Shown: positions 1 to 8,758 of the stretch, piece after piece
Numbering within the stretch: the stretch's first letter is position 1
Layout of the letters: each line of letters starts with the position of its first letter
Source of the DNA: Pseudomonadota bacterium
GTDB taxonomy: Bacteria; Desulfobacterota; Binatia; Binatales; Binataceae
NCBI GenBank assembly: GCA_021325355.1
Contig: JAJPHI010000016.1
Span: 1 to 64,000, forward strand
Reading direction: 5' to 3'
DNA length: 64,000 nucleotides
The notes under the pieces: model-generated
Told to the model about the DNA's origin: nothing
The model's database searches: none
What the model saw: only the letters and a program-made list of their open reading frames with translations
Position numbers and translations under genes: made by a program

Positions 1-339
1 GATTATCTGAAGGGAGTGGCGCGCAAAGAGCATCCGGGGTGCAGCGAATTCACCGATGTCGCGGTATATGCGGGGTTGGTGGCGGTCTCGAATCCGGGCA
101 ATCCGGGGGCGGGGAGCGTGCTGGTGGGACCGGGGCATCGGCTGGCGGTGCCGTGTTCGCTGTTGTCGTCGAGCATGGTGACGACGGCGAATGCGGGGGC
201 GGTGGGTGGACTGACGCCGGCGGGCATCACGGCGAGCGGAGTGCTGGGCAGTGCCGTGGCCGGGGCTGCGGTGGTCGGCGGCATCGGTGGCGCCGGCGAC
301 CTCGGTGGCGGCTCTTCCCCACAATCCCCTGCGCAATAG
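1..339 (+). CDS. C-terminal part of an unrecognised protein (5' truncated by window edge)
   Basis: The frame is open from base 1 and ends at a TAG at 337-339, giving 112 visible residues, so the start lies outside the window. The first half looks like a folded domain with mixed hydrophobic strands. The last 40 residues are Gly/Ala/Val-rich and end in a Ser-Pro tail, which resembles a low-complexity or membrane-proximal C-terminus. I do not recognise a family. It is convergent with fliI, whose stop lies 48 bp away, so it is probably not part of the flagellar operon. Confidence 0.45.
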   Translation, partial: DYLKGVARKEHPGCSEFTDVAVYAGLVAVSNPGNPGAGSVLVGPGHRLAVPCSLLSSSMVTTANAGAVGGLTPAGITASGVLGSAVAGAAVVGGIGGAGDLGGGSSPQSPAQ

Positions 340-387
340 CGGCCGAAGGTCGAGCGGCGCGGCGGAAATCCTGACGAGCAGACGAGA

Positions 388-1692
388 CTAGCCGGCGCTT
401 TCGCCGAGCGCGCTCTCCAACTGGGCAACGCTTTCCTCGAAGGTAACCCGCTCGGACAGCGACTGCCGCAGATAGCTCTCGAGTCGCGGATAAAGGCTCA
501 CGGCCTCGTCCGCGCGACGATCGGCGCCGGGATGGTAACTGCCGAGGGCGATTAGTTGCTCGGCTTCGCGCCATCGCGCATAAAGCTCGACGAAGCGCTT
601 GCGCAGGTGATTGTGGCGATCGCTGCAGACGCGATGGGCCACGCGCGAAATCGAGTCGGACAATTCGATAGCGGGAAAGTGGCCCTTGCCGGCGAGCTCG
701 CGGCTCAGCGTGAAATGACCGTCGAGCACGGATTTGGCCAATTCACCTATCGGGTCATTGTCTTCATGCACCAGGACCGTATAGATGCCGGTAATCGAGC
801 CGCCGTCGGCCAACGCTCCGGCCTGTTCGACCAGCTTCGGGATCAGGGCGAAGACCGAAGGCGGAAAGCCGCGGACCGTCGGCGGCTCGCCGATCGCGAG
901 CCCGATTTCCCGCTGCGCCATCGCGACCCGGGTGAGACTATCCATCAGCAGCAGAACGTTGTGGCCGGCGCTACGAAAATAATCGGCTATCGCGGAGGCG
1001 AGACACGCGCCTTTCAGCCGCAGCGGCGCCGGCGCATCGCTGGGCACCACGATAATCACCGAGCGCGTGAGTCCCTGCGCGCCGAGAATATCATGGATGA
1101 ATTCGCGAGCCTCGCGCCCGCGCTCACCGATAAGCGCGATGACGTTGACGTCAGCGGTGGTGCCGCGCGCCATCGATCCGAGCAGCGTGCTTTTGCCGAC
1201 TCCGGGCATCGAGAAGATGCCGATCTTCTGGCCGACGCCGAGCGTGAGCAGGCCATTGATGGCGCGCACGCCGACATCGAGCGGGGTACTGGTCAAGCCG
1301 CGGTCCATCGGCGTCAGCGGCCTCGGCTCGAGGGTAATCCGCTCGCCTTCAGGTGGAATCGGCGCGCCGTCGAGTGCGCGTCCGAGACCGTCGAGGATCC
1401 GCCCGAGCATCCAGGGGCCGGCCCTGAAATGAAAACGCGCGGGCGCCACCAGGCTGCCGGGCGGAAGGTCGCGCGGATCATCCAGGGCCAGCAGCAGCAG
1501 GCGCTCGCGCTCGAAGCCGACGACCTGGCAGGCGGTCGGTGGTCCCGAGCCGGCAGTGACCGTGGTGATGGCGCCGATGGGCAGTTCGGGACCGGTCGCC
1601 TCGAGGAGCAGACCGACCGAGCGCACCAGCTTGCCGCAGGGCTCGAAGCGCAAGTCCGGCAGCGCTTCGATATAGGGTGCAGCGTCGAGCAT
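388..1692 (-). CDS. fliI: Flagellar export ATPase FliI
   Basis: FliI is the hexameric ATPase of the flagellar type III export gate. It works in the cytoplasm with FliH to unfold and deliver rod, hook and filament subunits. The 434-residue length is normal. Residues 1-85 form the beta-barrel domain, and the F1-beta-like catalytic core carries the P-loop around 161-169 (SMPGVGKST), followed by GERGREAREF. The first small residue of the usual P-loop is Ser rather than Gly or Ala. The ATG overlaps the fliH stop by one base. It is the last gene of the minus-strand operon, and no fliJ follows. Confidence 0.95.
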   Translation of the reverse strand: MLDAAPYIEALPDLRFEPCGKLVRSVGLLLEATGPELPIGAITTVTAGSGPPTACQVVGFERERLLLLALDDPRDLPPGSLVAPARFHFRAGPWMLGRILDGLGRALDGAPIPPEGERITLEPRPLTPMDRGLTSTPLDVGVRAINGLLTLGVGQKIGIFSMPGVGKSTLLGSMARGTTADVNVIALIGERGREAREFIHDILGAQGLTRSVIIVVPSDAPAPLRLKGACLASAIADYFRSAGHNVLLLMDSLTRVAMAQREIGLAIGEPPTVRGFPPSVFALIPKLVEQAGALADGGSITGIYTVLVHEDNDPIGELAKSVLDGHFTLSRELAGKGHFPAIELSDSISRVAHRVCSDRHNHLRKRFVELYARWREAEQLIALGSYHPGADRRADEAVSLYPRLESYLRQSLSERVTFEESVAQLESALGESAG

Positions 1693-2342
1693 CAGGAGGC
1701 TCGCCGGCGGCGCGCGCGGGTGTCGAGCAGCGACTGCCGCAGCTCCGCGAATGCCTGATCGAGGTCGGCTTCGACCACCAACCGTCCCGCATCGACGCGC
1801 ACGCATCCGGGGCCGAGCGCCGGATCGATTCGAATCGGCAAGGCGGCCAGGCGGGAGCGCCCGATCGCCGCATTGGCGGGATTGAGGTGAATCGCGATCG
1901 GCGCGGCGGGCGCCAGTTCTCTGGTCGCGGCTGCAAGCGCGCGTTCGATGAAGTCCGTCCGTGCCTTGTCGGTGCCGCACAGACGTTCGACGACCGCGAG
2001 CGCCAGATCGACGGCCAGCGCTTCGGCCTGGGCGAGCAGCGCGACGCGCTCGGCGTCGATTTGCGCAAGGGCGCTGCGCAGGGCCTCCGCCAGTTCCGTT
2101 ATCTCGTTAAGTCCCTGCTGGATTCCGGCCTCGTAACCCTCGGCGCGGGCGCGCGCGAGCGCCTCTTGCGCCGCCGTGGCGGCCTCGGCGCGCCCCTGTT
2201 CGAGGCCTTCGGCATGACCGCGCTGGCGGGCCTCGTCGAAGGCCGCCTGCAGCGCGGCGCGGCGGCGCGACTGGCGCGCGGGATCGGCGATCGCGCCAAG
2301 CTGCGAGGAATCGGGAAAGCTGTACCGCGCAAGCATCCGCAT
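1692..2342 (-). CDS. fliH: Flagellar assembly protein FliH
   Basis: FliH is the dimeric stator-like regulator of FliI that tethers the ATPase to the C-ring. The 216 residues show the expected layout. The N-terminus is basic, and a long Ala/Glu/Gln-rich helical section (about 30-115) contains GxxxG-type spacings in the HAEGLEQGRAEA and GYEAGIQQG segments. The C-terminal domain has the conserved V-D-x-GRLVVEADL type strand. The gene starts directly next to the fliF stop and overlaps the fliI start, so translation is coupled. Confidence 0.9.
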   Translation of the reverse strand: MRMLARYSFPDSSQLGAIADPARQSRRRAALQAAFDEARQRGHAEGLEQGRAEAATAAQEALARARAEGYEAGIQQGLNEITELAEALRSALAQIDAERVALLAQAEALAVDLALAVVERLCGTDKARTDFIERALAAATRELAPAAPIAIHLNPANAAIGRSRLAALPIRIDPALGPGCVRVDAGRLVVEADLDQAFAELRQSLLDTRARRRRAS

Positions 2343-4007
2343 CTAGTGAAGATGGCCGTTGGAGGCCGCGGCGCTGTTATCCTCGAGCCAGAGGCGCAGG
2401 GTTTCAGCCGCTGCCGCCGGGTCGCGATCGACCTCCTGATTGAGTTGCGCGCGGATTTCGGCGTAGCCGTTATCAACCGGCGGAGGCGGCTCGGCGGCGG
2501 GCTCCGGCGTCGTTGGCGCGGCGGGTGCGGCGCCGGTCTGAGCGGGTTGCGTCGCCACCGTCTGCGGTTTGCGCCTGCCACGGAAGACGGCGCGCAGCAG
2601 CAGCCAGATCATCAGGATGATCGCGCCCAGTACGCCGACGATCGTTTCGACCAGATGGAGCGGGTTGCTGATGAAGCTGCGGAGTTGATCCAGCGGATTG
2701 GGCGGCGGCGGAATATAGGGTTGCGAGAGCGCGGCACTTTGCACGTCAACCAGGTCGCCGCGGTCGAGGTCGGCGCCCACGGCGGCGGCGAGGAGGTTCT
2801 TGATCGCCCCCAAACGCTCGGCGCTGAGCGGCGTGAAATGGCCGCCTTCGTAGGTGCCGTCGAGCACTGCCGCCACCGTGATCCGTTTGATACGCACCGG
2901 CGCGGTGATGGTTTTTATCTCCCGCGCCGAAGGGCGGTAATTCACGATATCCTTGCGCGCGACATTGCCGACGCGGGTCTCAGCCCGGCTTTGGGTCGCC
3001 GCCCGCGTCTGATCGCGCGACGCTTCGGCGTCGGCCGCGGGACTCGCCGCCGGCGTCGGCGAGGGCGGCGGCGTCGGCAGGTTGGAGGTGAGGCCGGGAA
3101 TTCCGCCGGGCTGATCGTCGGTCGGTGTGACCGAATGTTCCTCGCTGACCACGGCCTGATCGCCTTTGCCGTAGAGCGTGTCGCGACTCGAGACGCGCGA
3201 GGTATCGACGTCGACCGCGACCTCGACGGCGAAGCGATTCTCGCCCATGATCCGCGTCAGCAGTTCGGAGGCTTTGTCTTCGAGGCGATGCTCGAAATCG
3301 TTGCGCAGGCGGATCGCTTCGTCGATTTCGCCGGAACGCTGGGGCGGATAAAGGATCACACCGTTGTTGCCGGTGACAGTGACGTTTTCGGCCTGGAGTC
3401 CGCGCACCGAGCCGGCGACGAGATGGGCGATGGCCTGCGCCGTGGTCGAGTCCATAATCGCACCCGGCTCGAGCGTGAGCATTACCGAAGCCCGCGCGGC
3501 TTCGCTCGCGCCCAGGGCAAAGGGCGAGGGGCTGTCCATCGCCAGCATCACGCGCGCGTTGGCGACGCCGTGGAGGTCCATCAGGGTGCGTTCGAGTTCG
3601 CCCTGCAACGAGCGCTGATAGTTGACCTGTTCGGCAAAGTCACTCTGGCCCATCGGGCTCTGATCGAAGAGGCTGAAATCTTCGCCGCCGCCGGGAAACC
3701 CCGGCCCGGAATCGAGCAACTGCTGGGCGCGTTCCAGCTCACTCGACGGCACGCTGACCGAATCGGTGCCGAGCGTGAAATCGATGTGATGGCGCCGCAG
3801 ACGGACGGCGAGGGCGGTGCGATCGGCGGGCGAGAGATTGCCGGCCAGAATCATCGGCGCGCCCGGGTTGAGCCAGTAGAGGACCGCGCAGATAAGCGCG
3901 GTCAGCGCCAACGCCGCGGCGGCCAGCCGGCACAGTCCGGGATTTTGCGCGTAGAAGGCGCGGAGCGCCTGCCACGCGCGGAGAACGGTAGCGTTCAGTG
4001 GTTCCAT
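2343..4007 (-). CDS. fliF: Flagellar MS-ring protein FliF
   Basis: FliF builds the MS ring in the inner membrane, the base for rod and C-ring. The 554-residue protein has an N-terminal membrane segment at about 27-46. It then has the ring-building motifs (the LLDSGPGFPGG and NYQRSLQGELERT regions), the long periplasmic domain with a Pro/Ala/Ser-rich insert near 290-330, a second membrane segment near 455-478, and a cytoplasmic tail. The last 40 residues form the helical FliG-binding end. A 77-bp gap separates it from fliE. It is a typical-length, intact family member. Confidence 0.95.
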   Translation of the reverse strand: MEPLNATVLRAWQALRAFYAQNPGLCRLAAAALALTALICAVLYWLNPGAPMILAGNLSPADRTALAVRLRRHHIDFTLGTDSVSVPSSELERAQQLLDSGPGFPGGGEDFSLFDQSPMGQSDFAEQVNYQRSLQGELERTLMDLHGVANARVMLAMDSPSPFALGASEAARASVMLTLEPGAIMDSTTAQAIAHLVAGSVRGLQAENVTVTGNNGVILYPPQRSGEIDEAIRLRNDFEHRLEDKASELLTRIMGENRFAVEVAVDVDTSRVSSRDTLYGKGDQAVVSEEHSVTPTDDQPGGIPGLTSNLPTPPPSPTPAASPAADAEASRDQTRAATQSRAETRVGNVARKDIVNYRPSAREIKTITAPVRIKRITVAAVLDGTYEGGHFTPLSAERLGAIKNLLAAAVGADLDRGDLVDVQSAALSQPYIPPPPNPLDQLRSFISNPLHLVETIVGVLGAIILMIWLLLRAVFRGRRKPQTVATQPAQTGAAPAAPTTPEPAAEPPPPVDNGYAEIRAQLNQEVDRDPAAAAETLRLWLEDNSAAASNGHLH

Positions 4008-4084
4008 CGGCGGTCTGCTCTAGCGAATCCCTGCGATCGGAGGCGCGACCATGTCACGACGCTCAAGCCTCGGCAGCCGCTCGT

Positions 4085-4363
4085 TCACAACTGCAGACTG
4101 GCGATTTCCTGATAGGCGGCGAGCGCGCGATTACGCACGGCCATCACCAGTTGGAACGTCGTGTCGGCCTTCTCGGAGGCAAGCACGGCGTCGGTCAGGC
4201 CGACCTTGCCGGCGGCGAAACCGGCGGCGAGTTGATCGGCCCGTTCGAGGATATCGTTGACCTCGTGCAGGAGGGAGGCGAAACCACCGCCGGCGGACGG
4301 TGTCGGCGCCTTCAGCGGTAGCGGTTCGGCGAGTTCCTGAGGGCTGGAGACGGCAAGATTCAT
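4085..4363 (-). CDS. fliE: Flagellar hook-basal body protein FliE
   Basis: FliE joins the MS ring to the proximal rod and is an early export substrate. The 92-residue size fits. The second half carries the family pattern with T-T-F-Q-L-V-M-A-V-R-N followed by the A-Y-Q-E-I end, which forms the rod-type helix. Its ATG overlaps the flgC stop in an ATGA arrangement, so the two genes are translationally coupled. Confidence 0.9.
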   Translation of the reverse strand: MNLAVSSPQELAEPLPLKAPTPSAGGGFASLLHEVNDILERADQLAAGFAAGKVGLTDAVLASEKADTTFQLVMAVRNRALAAYQEIASLQL

Positions 4364-4794
4364 TTCAGTAGATCGAGCGTTTTGAGGGCCGCGGTATGAG
4401 CGGTCTGGATTACTGCCAGATTCGCCTGGTAGGAGCGCGAGGCTTCCATCAGGTCGACCATTTCGTAGACCGGATTGACGGTCGGCTGCGCGACCATCCC
4501 GGCGGCGTCGGCACGCGGATCGGTCGGGTCGTAAACCATCTGCGGCGGCGTGGTGTCGGTCAGGACCGCGGCCAGTCGGACTCCCGCACCTCCGGCCGCG
4601 CCGTTGGCGGCCGTCGCGCCCGGGGTTTCATCGATGGCGGCCGGCGTGAAGATCGGCAGGCGTCGCTGATATGGTTCGCCGGTCGAGGCCTCGACGGAGT
4701 TGGCGTTCGCCAGGTTTTGCGCGATGAGCGTGATGCGCGCGGCCTGCGCCGCGAGGCCGCTGTTACCGATTGCGAAGATGCCGTCCAGCGTCAA
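4360..4794 (-). CDS. flgC: Proximal rod protein FlgC
   Basis: FlgC is a component of the proximal flagellar rod in the periplasm. The N-terminal signature (GLAAQAARITLIAQNLANANS, residues about 13-33) and the C-terminal helix with N-P-V-Y-E-M-V-D-L-M-E-A-SRSYQANL are those of the rod/hook family. The start is a TTG. A GGGAGG Shine-Dalgarno seven bases upstream supports it. The 144-residue length is usual. It lies between flgB and fliE in the normal basal-body order. Confidence 0.93.
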   Translation of the reverse strand: MTLDGIFAIGNSGLAAQAARITLIAQNLANANSVEASTGEPYQRRLPIFTPAAIDETPGATAANGAAGGAGVRLAAVLTDTTPPQMVYDPTDPRADAAGMVAQPTVNPVYEMVDLMEASRSYQANLAVIQTAHTAALKTLDLLK

Positions 4795-4809
4795 AACCGA
4801 ACCTCCCTT

Positions 4810-5175
4810 CTAACTGGTTGTGGTGGCGCTACGGAGCCGACCCACCGAGTCGCCATAGAGCTTCAAGGTCGCGACATAATCGAGACTGTTCTGATAGGAC
4901 CGGGCGAGTTGTTGATTCAAATCGACGTTATTGCCGTCCGGACGCAGGGCTTCCACGCCGTCGGCGCGCATGACGGCGGTGAAGTTCGGCGCTTGATCGG
5001 TCGCGCTCCGGACGGCGGAGAGCTGCTCGGCGAGCGCGCGGTCGAAGTCGAGATCGCGGCCGATGTAACCCGGCGTGTCGGCGTTGGCGACGTTGCCGGC
5101 GAGGATTGCGGCCCGTGCCGAACGCACCTGCAGCGCCGCTTCCATCAACTGCTGATCGGGGCCGAGGATTTCCAT
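4810..5175 (-). CDS. flgB: Proximal rod protein FlgB
   Basis: FlgB forms the first layer of the proximal rod. The protein shows the rod signature N-V-A-N-A-D-T-P-G-Y near residue 35 and the C-terminal N-Q-Q-LARSYQNSLDYVATLKLY helix. I chose the internal ATG at 5175 (121 residues) because the family aligns from there. A TTG at 5193 would add six residues. No clear ribosome site is seen for either. The 256-bp space upstream, to the transglycosylase gene, is the largest in the operon and could hold an internal promoter. Confidence 0.9.
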   Translation of the reverse strand: MEILGPDQQLMEAALQVRSARAAILAGNVANADTPGYIGRDLDFDRALAEQLSAVRSATDQAPNFTAVMRADGVEALRPDGNNVDLNQQLARSYQNSLDYVATLKLYGDSVGRLRSATTTS

Positions 5176-5431
5176 GCGAGCGGGACTGAGCAAGGGGCGG
5201 ACCAGATCGCGGAAGATTACGCCGTCGGCGCCATTTGCGGCGTCGGGGGTCGGAAGCGGAAAATGCTTTTCCTTCCGATTTTCGTTGGATCGCTCGCGAG
5301 AGAAAGGGCGGCGAGTTGAGCGGCGCGCGGACCTTCGAGACGGCGCTTGCCGCGGATGACGAGAGGCGCAGGCGCCGATGAACGTCGCAGGACGTGGTTC
5401 AATCCGCGACCAGCGCTGTAGCGGTTCAGGA

Positions 5432-5959
5432 CTAGCGGCGATTCAGGTAATGCAGATAGGCGGAGTAGACCAACTGATTGTAGCGGTCGCGGCGTTGCGG
5501 CGAGCCGGAATGGTAATCGCTGATCCGCCGCCAGACGTTGCCGCCGCGCGCGAGCATCTGGCGCAGAATTCGCGCGCCCATCATGAGATTGATGCGCGGG
5601 TCGAGCAGTTCGGTTTTGCTGATCCCGAGGCGCGGGCCCCAGAACGGCCAGTTGATTTGCATCAGTCCGATATCGACGTCGTCGGTACCGGCGAGCAGGC
5701 GGAGCGCCTCGTCTTTTGAGCGACAGTAGATCTCGTGACCGTGGATATTGAGCGCCCACGGATGGTAACCGCTCTCGGCGCCGGCGACCGCGGCGAGCAA
5801 TTCGACCGGGACGTGGTGGCGCGCCGCCGCGGCGAGGTAGGGGTCCGCGGGGGTGGGGGCGGGCGCGGCGCGGCCGGCGCGCGGCGTCGCCGCGACCAGC
5901 AGGAGGATTATCGCGAGGACCGGCGCGCGGTCGGCGCAGCGCTGGAAAAGACTAGGCAA
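5432..5959 (-). CDS. Exported lytic transglycosylase (SLT family) in flagellar operon
   Basis: This is a predicted murein lytic transglycosylase that cleaves peptidoglycan in the periplasm. An N-terminal hydrophobic signal (about residues 12-32, ending AGRAA) precedes an SLT domain with the catalytic Glu in the A-E-S-G-Y motif near residue 62, then G-L-M-Q-I-N and a D-Y-H-S-G repeat-like end. The TTG start at 5959 has AGGAG four bases upstream and overlaps the fliG stop by 8 nt. Its position between fliG and flgB suggests it opens the wall for the rod, as the muramidase domain of FlgJ does elsewhere. That role is inference. Confidence 0.85.
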   Translation of the reverse strand: MPSLFQRCADRAPVLAIILLLVAATPRAGRAAPAPTPADPYLAAAARHHVPVELLAAVAGAESGYHPWALNIHGHEIYCRSKDEALRLLAGTDDVDIGLMQINWPFWGPRLGISKTELLDPRINLMMGARILRQMLARGGNVWRRISDYHSGSPQRRDRYNQLVYSAYLHYLNRR

Positions 5960-6929
5960 TGAGCTCCTGGTCGAGGCGCAGACGCACCTTGCCCTCGCGT
6001 TCCATCTGCAGGGCGATCGCGGTGATTTCGCGGCGCGCGGCGCGCACCTCGAGGAGCGGCACCGCGCCGCTGTCAGCCATTTCCTGCTGGACGATTTCCT
6101 TGACCTGATCGGCGAGCGCGCCCATCACGGCGCTGCGCACGTTGTCCGCCAGTCCTTTGAGGGCCAGCGCAAGCTTGGTCGGCGGGACGGCGCTCAGCAC
6201 GAGTTGCATGACGCGGGCATCGAGTTTGACCAAATCCTCGAAGTGGAACATCTCCTGTTCGATCCAGGTGGCGCGGCTGGGATCGGTCTGCCGGATCTGC
6301 TCGATAATGCCGAGCGCGGTTTCGGCGTCGAGCTGGTTGAGCATCGCGGCCGCGCTCTTCACCCCGAGCCCCTTGTCGCCTTCGAGGCTGACCTTGCCGC
6401 GCAGACTCTCCTCGATAGCGCGGGAGATCGCGTCGAGCGCCGAGCCGGAGACCGACTCGCTGCAGGCCAGACGTTCGACGCTCAGGGCGCGGCGCTCCTC
6501 GGGGAGCAGCGTGAGCACCTCGGCTCCGTAGCGGGCCGGCAACTGCGCGAGCACGATCGCGATCGCCTCGGGGCGTTCGCCCCTGAGCACCGCGGCGAGC
6601 GCGCGCGGATTGACGCGTTCGCTGATGGTCTTCCAGCGGTCGTAACGCAACAGTTGCTCGGCGGTATCGCCGAAGGCGAGACCCATCGCCTCGCGCAGAT
6701 GAGCGAGCGGGCGATGGTTGCGCAGACGCAGAAACTCGCCAGCGACGCCGGAGAGTCGTTCCGGCTTGGCCTCGGGGTCGGCGTGCTGCGAATAAACCTG
6801 CATCAGGCGCGTCAGCTCGCTCTCGCTGAGCTCGCGCAGCAGCTTCGCCAGCACCGGCGGGTCGAGCTGCATGACGAAGAGCGCGGCCTTGCTTAATCCA
6901 TGGTCTGGGCGTTCTTCCGGATTTGCCAT
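5952..6929 (-). CDS. fliG: Flagellar rotor protein FliG, divergent torque helix
   Basis: FliG links the MS ring to the C-ring and contacts the stator. The 325-residue protein has N, middle and C domains and the E-M-F-H-F-E-D-L-V-K-L-D signature at 226-237. The middle-domain EHPQ motif reads ERPE (118-121). A gapless alignment from memory with the E. coli torque helix gives K264 kept (K258 here), R281 to Gln275, D288 to Gln282, D289 to Glu283 and R297 to Pro291. It overlaps fliN-1 by 37 nt upstream and the transglycosylase by 8 nt downstream. Confidence 0.93.
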   Translation of the reverse strand: MANPEERPDHGLSKAALFVMQLDPPVLAKLLRELSESELTRLMQVYSQHADPEAKPERLSGVAGEFLRLRNHRPLAHLREAMGLAFGDTAEQLLRYDRWKTISERVNPRALAAVLRGERPEAIAIVLAQLPARYGAEVLTLLPEERRALSVERLACSESVSGSALDAISRAIEESLRGKVSLEGDKGLGVKSAAAMLNQLDAETALGIIEQIRQTDPSRATWIEQEMFHFEDLVKLDARVMQLVLSAVPPTKLALALKGLADNVRSAVMGALADQVKEIVQQEMADSGAVPLLEVRAARREITAIALQMEREGKVRLRLDQELIA

Positions 6930-7180
6930 TGATCGAATCTCCGCGAAAAGTGGTCACCAAGTCGGGTAATGCGAGCGATGAGCCGGTCCTGATCCTCCTC
7001 GAGAGTGGCGGTGGCGACGACGTTGTCGCCAACCTTGAAGGTGACGGCGTCGGCGGCGCCCGGCGTGAAGTCCACCTCGAGACGGTCGGCGTCGCCGAAT
7101 TCGGCGAGGATTCTTGCGGGAATACGCAGGCGCGACAGTACGGCCGTCAGGCGGACCGGCAGAATCGAGTCAGGACGCAT
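6893..7180 (-). CDS. FliN-like C-ring protein, copy 1 (SpoA domain)
   Basis: This is a 95-residue SpoA-domain protein of the FliN/FliM C-terminal type that packs at the base of the C-ring. The pattern of an N-terminal I-L-P-V-R-L-T strand, a central V-G-D-N-V-V-A turn and a final R-L-I-A-R-I-T-R-L strand matches the family. The usual L-x-G-E-P segment is not present. The ATG at 7180 has AAGGAG seven bases upstream and overlaps the fliM-1 stop by 11 nt. A second, more canonical FliN lies at 10864-11202. Confidence 0.75.
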   Translation of the reverse strand: MRPDSILPVRLTAVLSRLRIPARILAEFGDADRLEVDFTPGAADAVTFKVGDNVVATATLEEDQDRLIARITRLGDHFSRRFDQWQIRKNAQTMD

Positions 7181-8012
7181 GGCGACGCTCCTTCGGCACG
7201 ATGAGCAGCTTGCCGCCTGCGAGACTGACGCGGACACGCTTGACCGGGACGCCGGCGGCGCACAGCCAGGCGTCCTGGCCGTCCGGGAGAATCGCGGCGT
7301 CGCCCGGATGGAGCGCGGCCAATTCGGCGACGGTGACGTCCCAGGCGCCGAGCTCGAGTTCGACTTCGCACGGCAGCTCGGCCACCGCCTGTTGCAGATT
7401 CGCCGACGGCGGGCGCGAGGTGGCGATGAGGTCGCGCAGCGGATTGACCAGGTCGATCGCGGCGGCGATGGTGAGATCGAGTCCGGCTATCCCGGGCGAC
7501 TCGATATGAAAGCGGAAGGTCAGCAGATAGACCTCCGGGGCGAAGAGCAGGGTGTTGCGCAGCCGCTCGCCGAAACGCGTCGGCTTTGGCCAGCCGAGTC
7601 CGGCGGTGGTGTAAACGCGGCTCAGGGTCGCCAGCAGATGCTCGAGCGCCTCGCGGGCGAGCGCATTCTCGAGCCGCGTGAGAATCCGCCCCGATTCGGC
7701 GGCGGTGCCGTCGACGGCGCCGAGGCGGGCGTCGACCAGATAGACGATCGCCGCCGAACTGACGAGGAGGAAGCCCGCGACCTGGTCGCGGTCGAGCATG
7801 AAGGCGGCGATGCGCGAGTTGTCGGTATCCCCGTCGGCGAGCGCGGCGAAGGTCTCGAAGCCGAGTGTCGTGAAGGTAAAGCGGGCCTCGGGCAGCAGAT
7901 GGCTGCCGAGCACCCGCGTCCATTCGCGGGCGAGCTCTTCGTGGATACGCATCAGACGCCCGCGCTCGTGCGGTCGCAACACCGGCAGCCACAACTCGTG
8001 ATGGGCGCTCAT
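7170..8012 (-). CDS. FliM-like motor switch protein, copy 1
   Basis: This is a 280-residue FliM-family protein with a CheC-like middle domain (about 30-190) and a C-terminal SpoA domain (about 205-275, ending K-L-L-I-V-P-K). The residues H-E-R-G-R-L-M-R-I-H-E-E at the start resemble the family's first helix. No EIDALL-type CheY-binding motif occurs at the N-terminus. ATGA overlap with motB and an 11-nt overlap with fliN-1 place it inside the motor operon. It is one of two divergent FliM proteins in this cluster. Confidence 0.8.
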   Translation of the reverse strand: MSAHHELWLPVLRPHERGRLMRIHEELAREWTRVLGSHLLPEARFTFTTLGFETFAALADGDTDNSRIAAFMLDRDQVAGFLLVSSAAIVYLVDARLGAVDGTAAESGRILTRLENALAREALEHLLATLSRVYTTAGLGWPKPTRFGERLRNTLLFAPEVYLLTFRFHIESPGIAGLDLTIAAAIDLVNPLRDLIATSRPPSANLQQAVAELPCEVELELGAWDVTVAELAALHPGDAAILPDGQDAWLCAAGVPVKRVRVSLAGGKLLIVPKERRHAS

Positions 8013-8758
8013 CGGGCACCTGCCGTATTCGTCGCTCCCGCAACCAGCGGGCGGACGACAATCTCGACGCGCCGGTTCCGCGCGCGCCCCTCGGCGGTCG
8101 CGTTGTCCGCGATATTGCCGTAGGGGCCGTAGCCGGCGAGCGTCAGATGGTCGGGGGCGAGATGCGTATGGGCCAGGAGGAAGCGCAGCACGCTCGCGGC
8201 GCGCGCCGCCGAAAGCTCCCAGTTATCGTGAAAGGCCGAATTGCTGATCGGCACCGAGTCGGTGAAGCCGTCGATCTCGATCGGGTTCGACAGGCCGTCG
8301 AGAACCTCGGCGACCGCGGCGAGCGCCGGGAGTTCCGAGGTCGCGATATTGGCGTCGCCGCTGGCGAAGAAGTTAACCGCCGGCAGCGAGATCAGCAGCC
8401 CGCGCGAATCGATGCGGGTGGTGATACCCGAATGGGCGAAATGTTTGAGGCGATCCTGGAGACGGAGCATCAGACCCGATAACTGCTGCGCGGAAAGCTC
8501 AGCCGGCGAGTGGCCGCCATGGGCGGCCTCGCCGAGTTCCGGCCGCAGGCCGCCGCGATGGGGCCTTGCGCCGACGGCGGTTGCCATCGCTTCCCAGGCC
8601 TCGTTGACATGATCGGTGGACTGCATCGAGAAGGCATAGAGCAGGACAAAGAGCGCGAAGAGCAGGGTGATGAAATCGGCATAGGAGACCAGCCAGCGTT
8701 CACTGGAATCATGCCCGCCCGCGTGATCGTCTTCTTCCTCGACGTTGGCCGCCATCAT
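8009..8758 (-). CDS. motB: Stator protein MotB
   Basis: MotB anchors the stator to peptidoglycan and carries the ion-binding Asp. The 249-residue protein has one membrane helix at about 22-44 with the key Asp28 in S-Y-A-D-F-I-T-L-L-F. A plug/linker follows, then an OmpA-like peptidoglycan-binding domain (about 120-235) with the D-G-F-T-D-S and L-S-x-x-R-A motifs. The S-Y-A-D-F context is compatible with a proton motor. Its start overlaps the motA stop (ATGA), giving coupled stator synthesis. Confidence 0.94.
   Translation of the reverse strand: MMAANVEEEDDHAGGHDSSERWLVSYADFITLLFALFVLLYAFSMQSTDHVNEAWEAMATAVGARPHRGGLRPELGEAAHGGHSPAELSAQQLSGLMLRLQDRLKHFAHSGITTRIDSRGLLISLPAVNFFASGDANIATSELPALAAVAEVLDGLSNPIEIDGFTDSVPISNSAFHDNWELSAARAASVLRFLLAHTHLAPDHLTLAGYGPYGNIADNATAEGRARNRRVEIVVRPLVAGATNTAGAR

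Noticed and set aside
1677-4112. An 811-codon open frame on the plus strand antisense to fliF and fliH
   Set aside because: It is the mirror of high-GC codon bias in well supported flagellar genes. The product is Arg/Gly-rich with no family features.
5176-5431. Sigma54 promoter upstream of flgB
   Set aside because: I looked for a TGGCAC-N5-TTGC type site on the minus strand and found no match with both elements.
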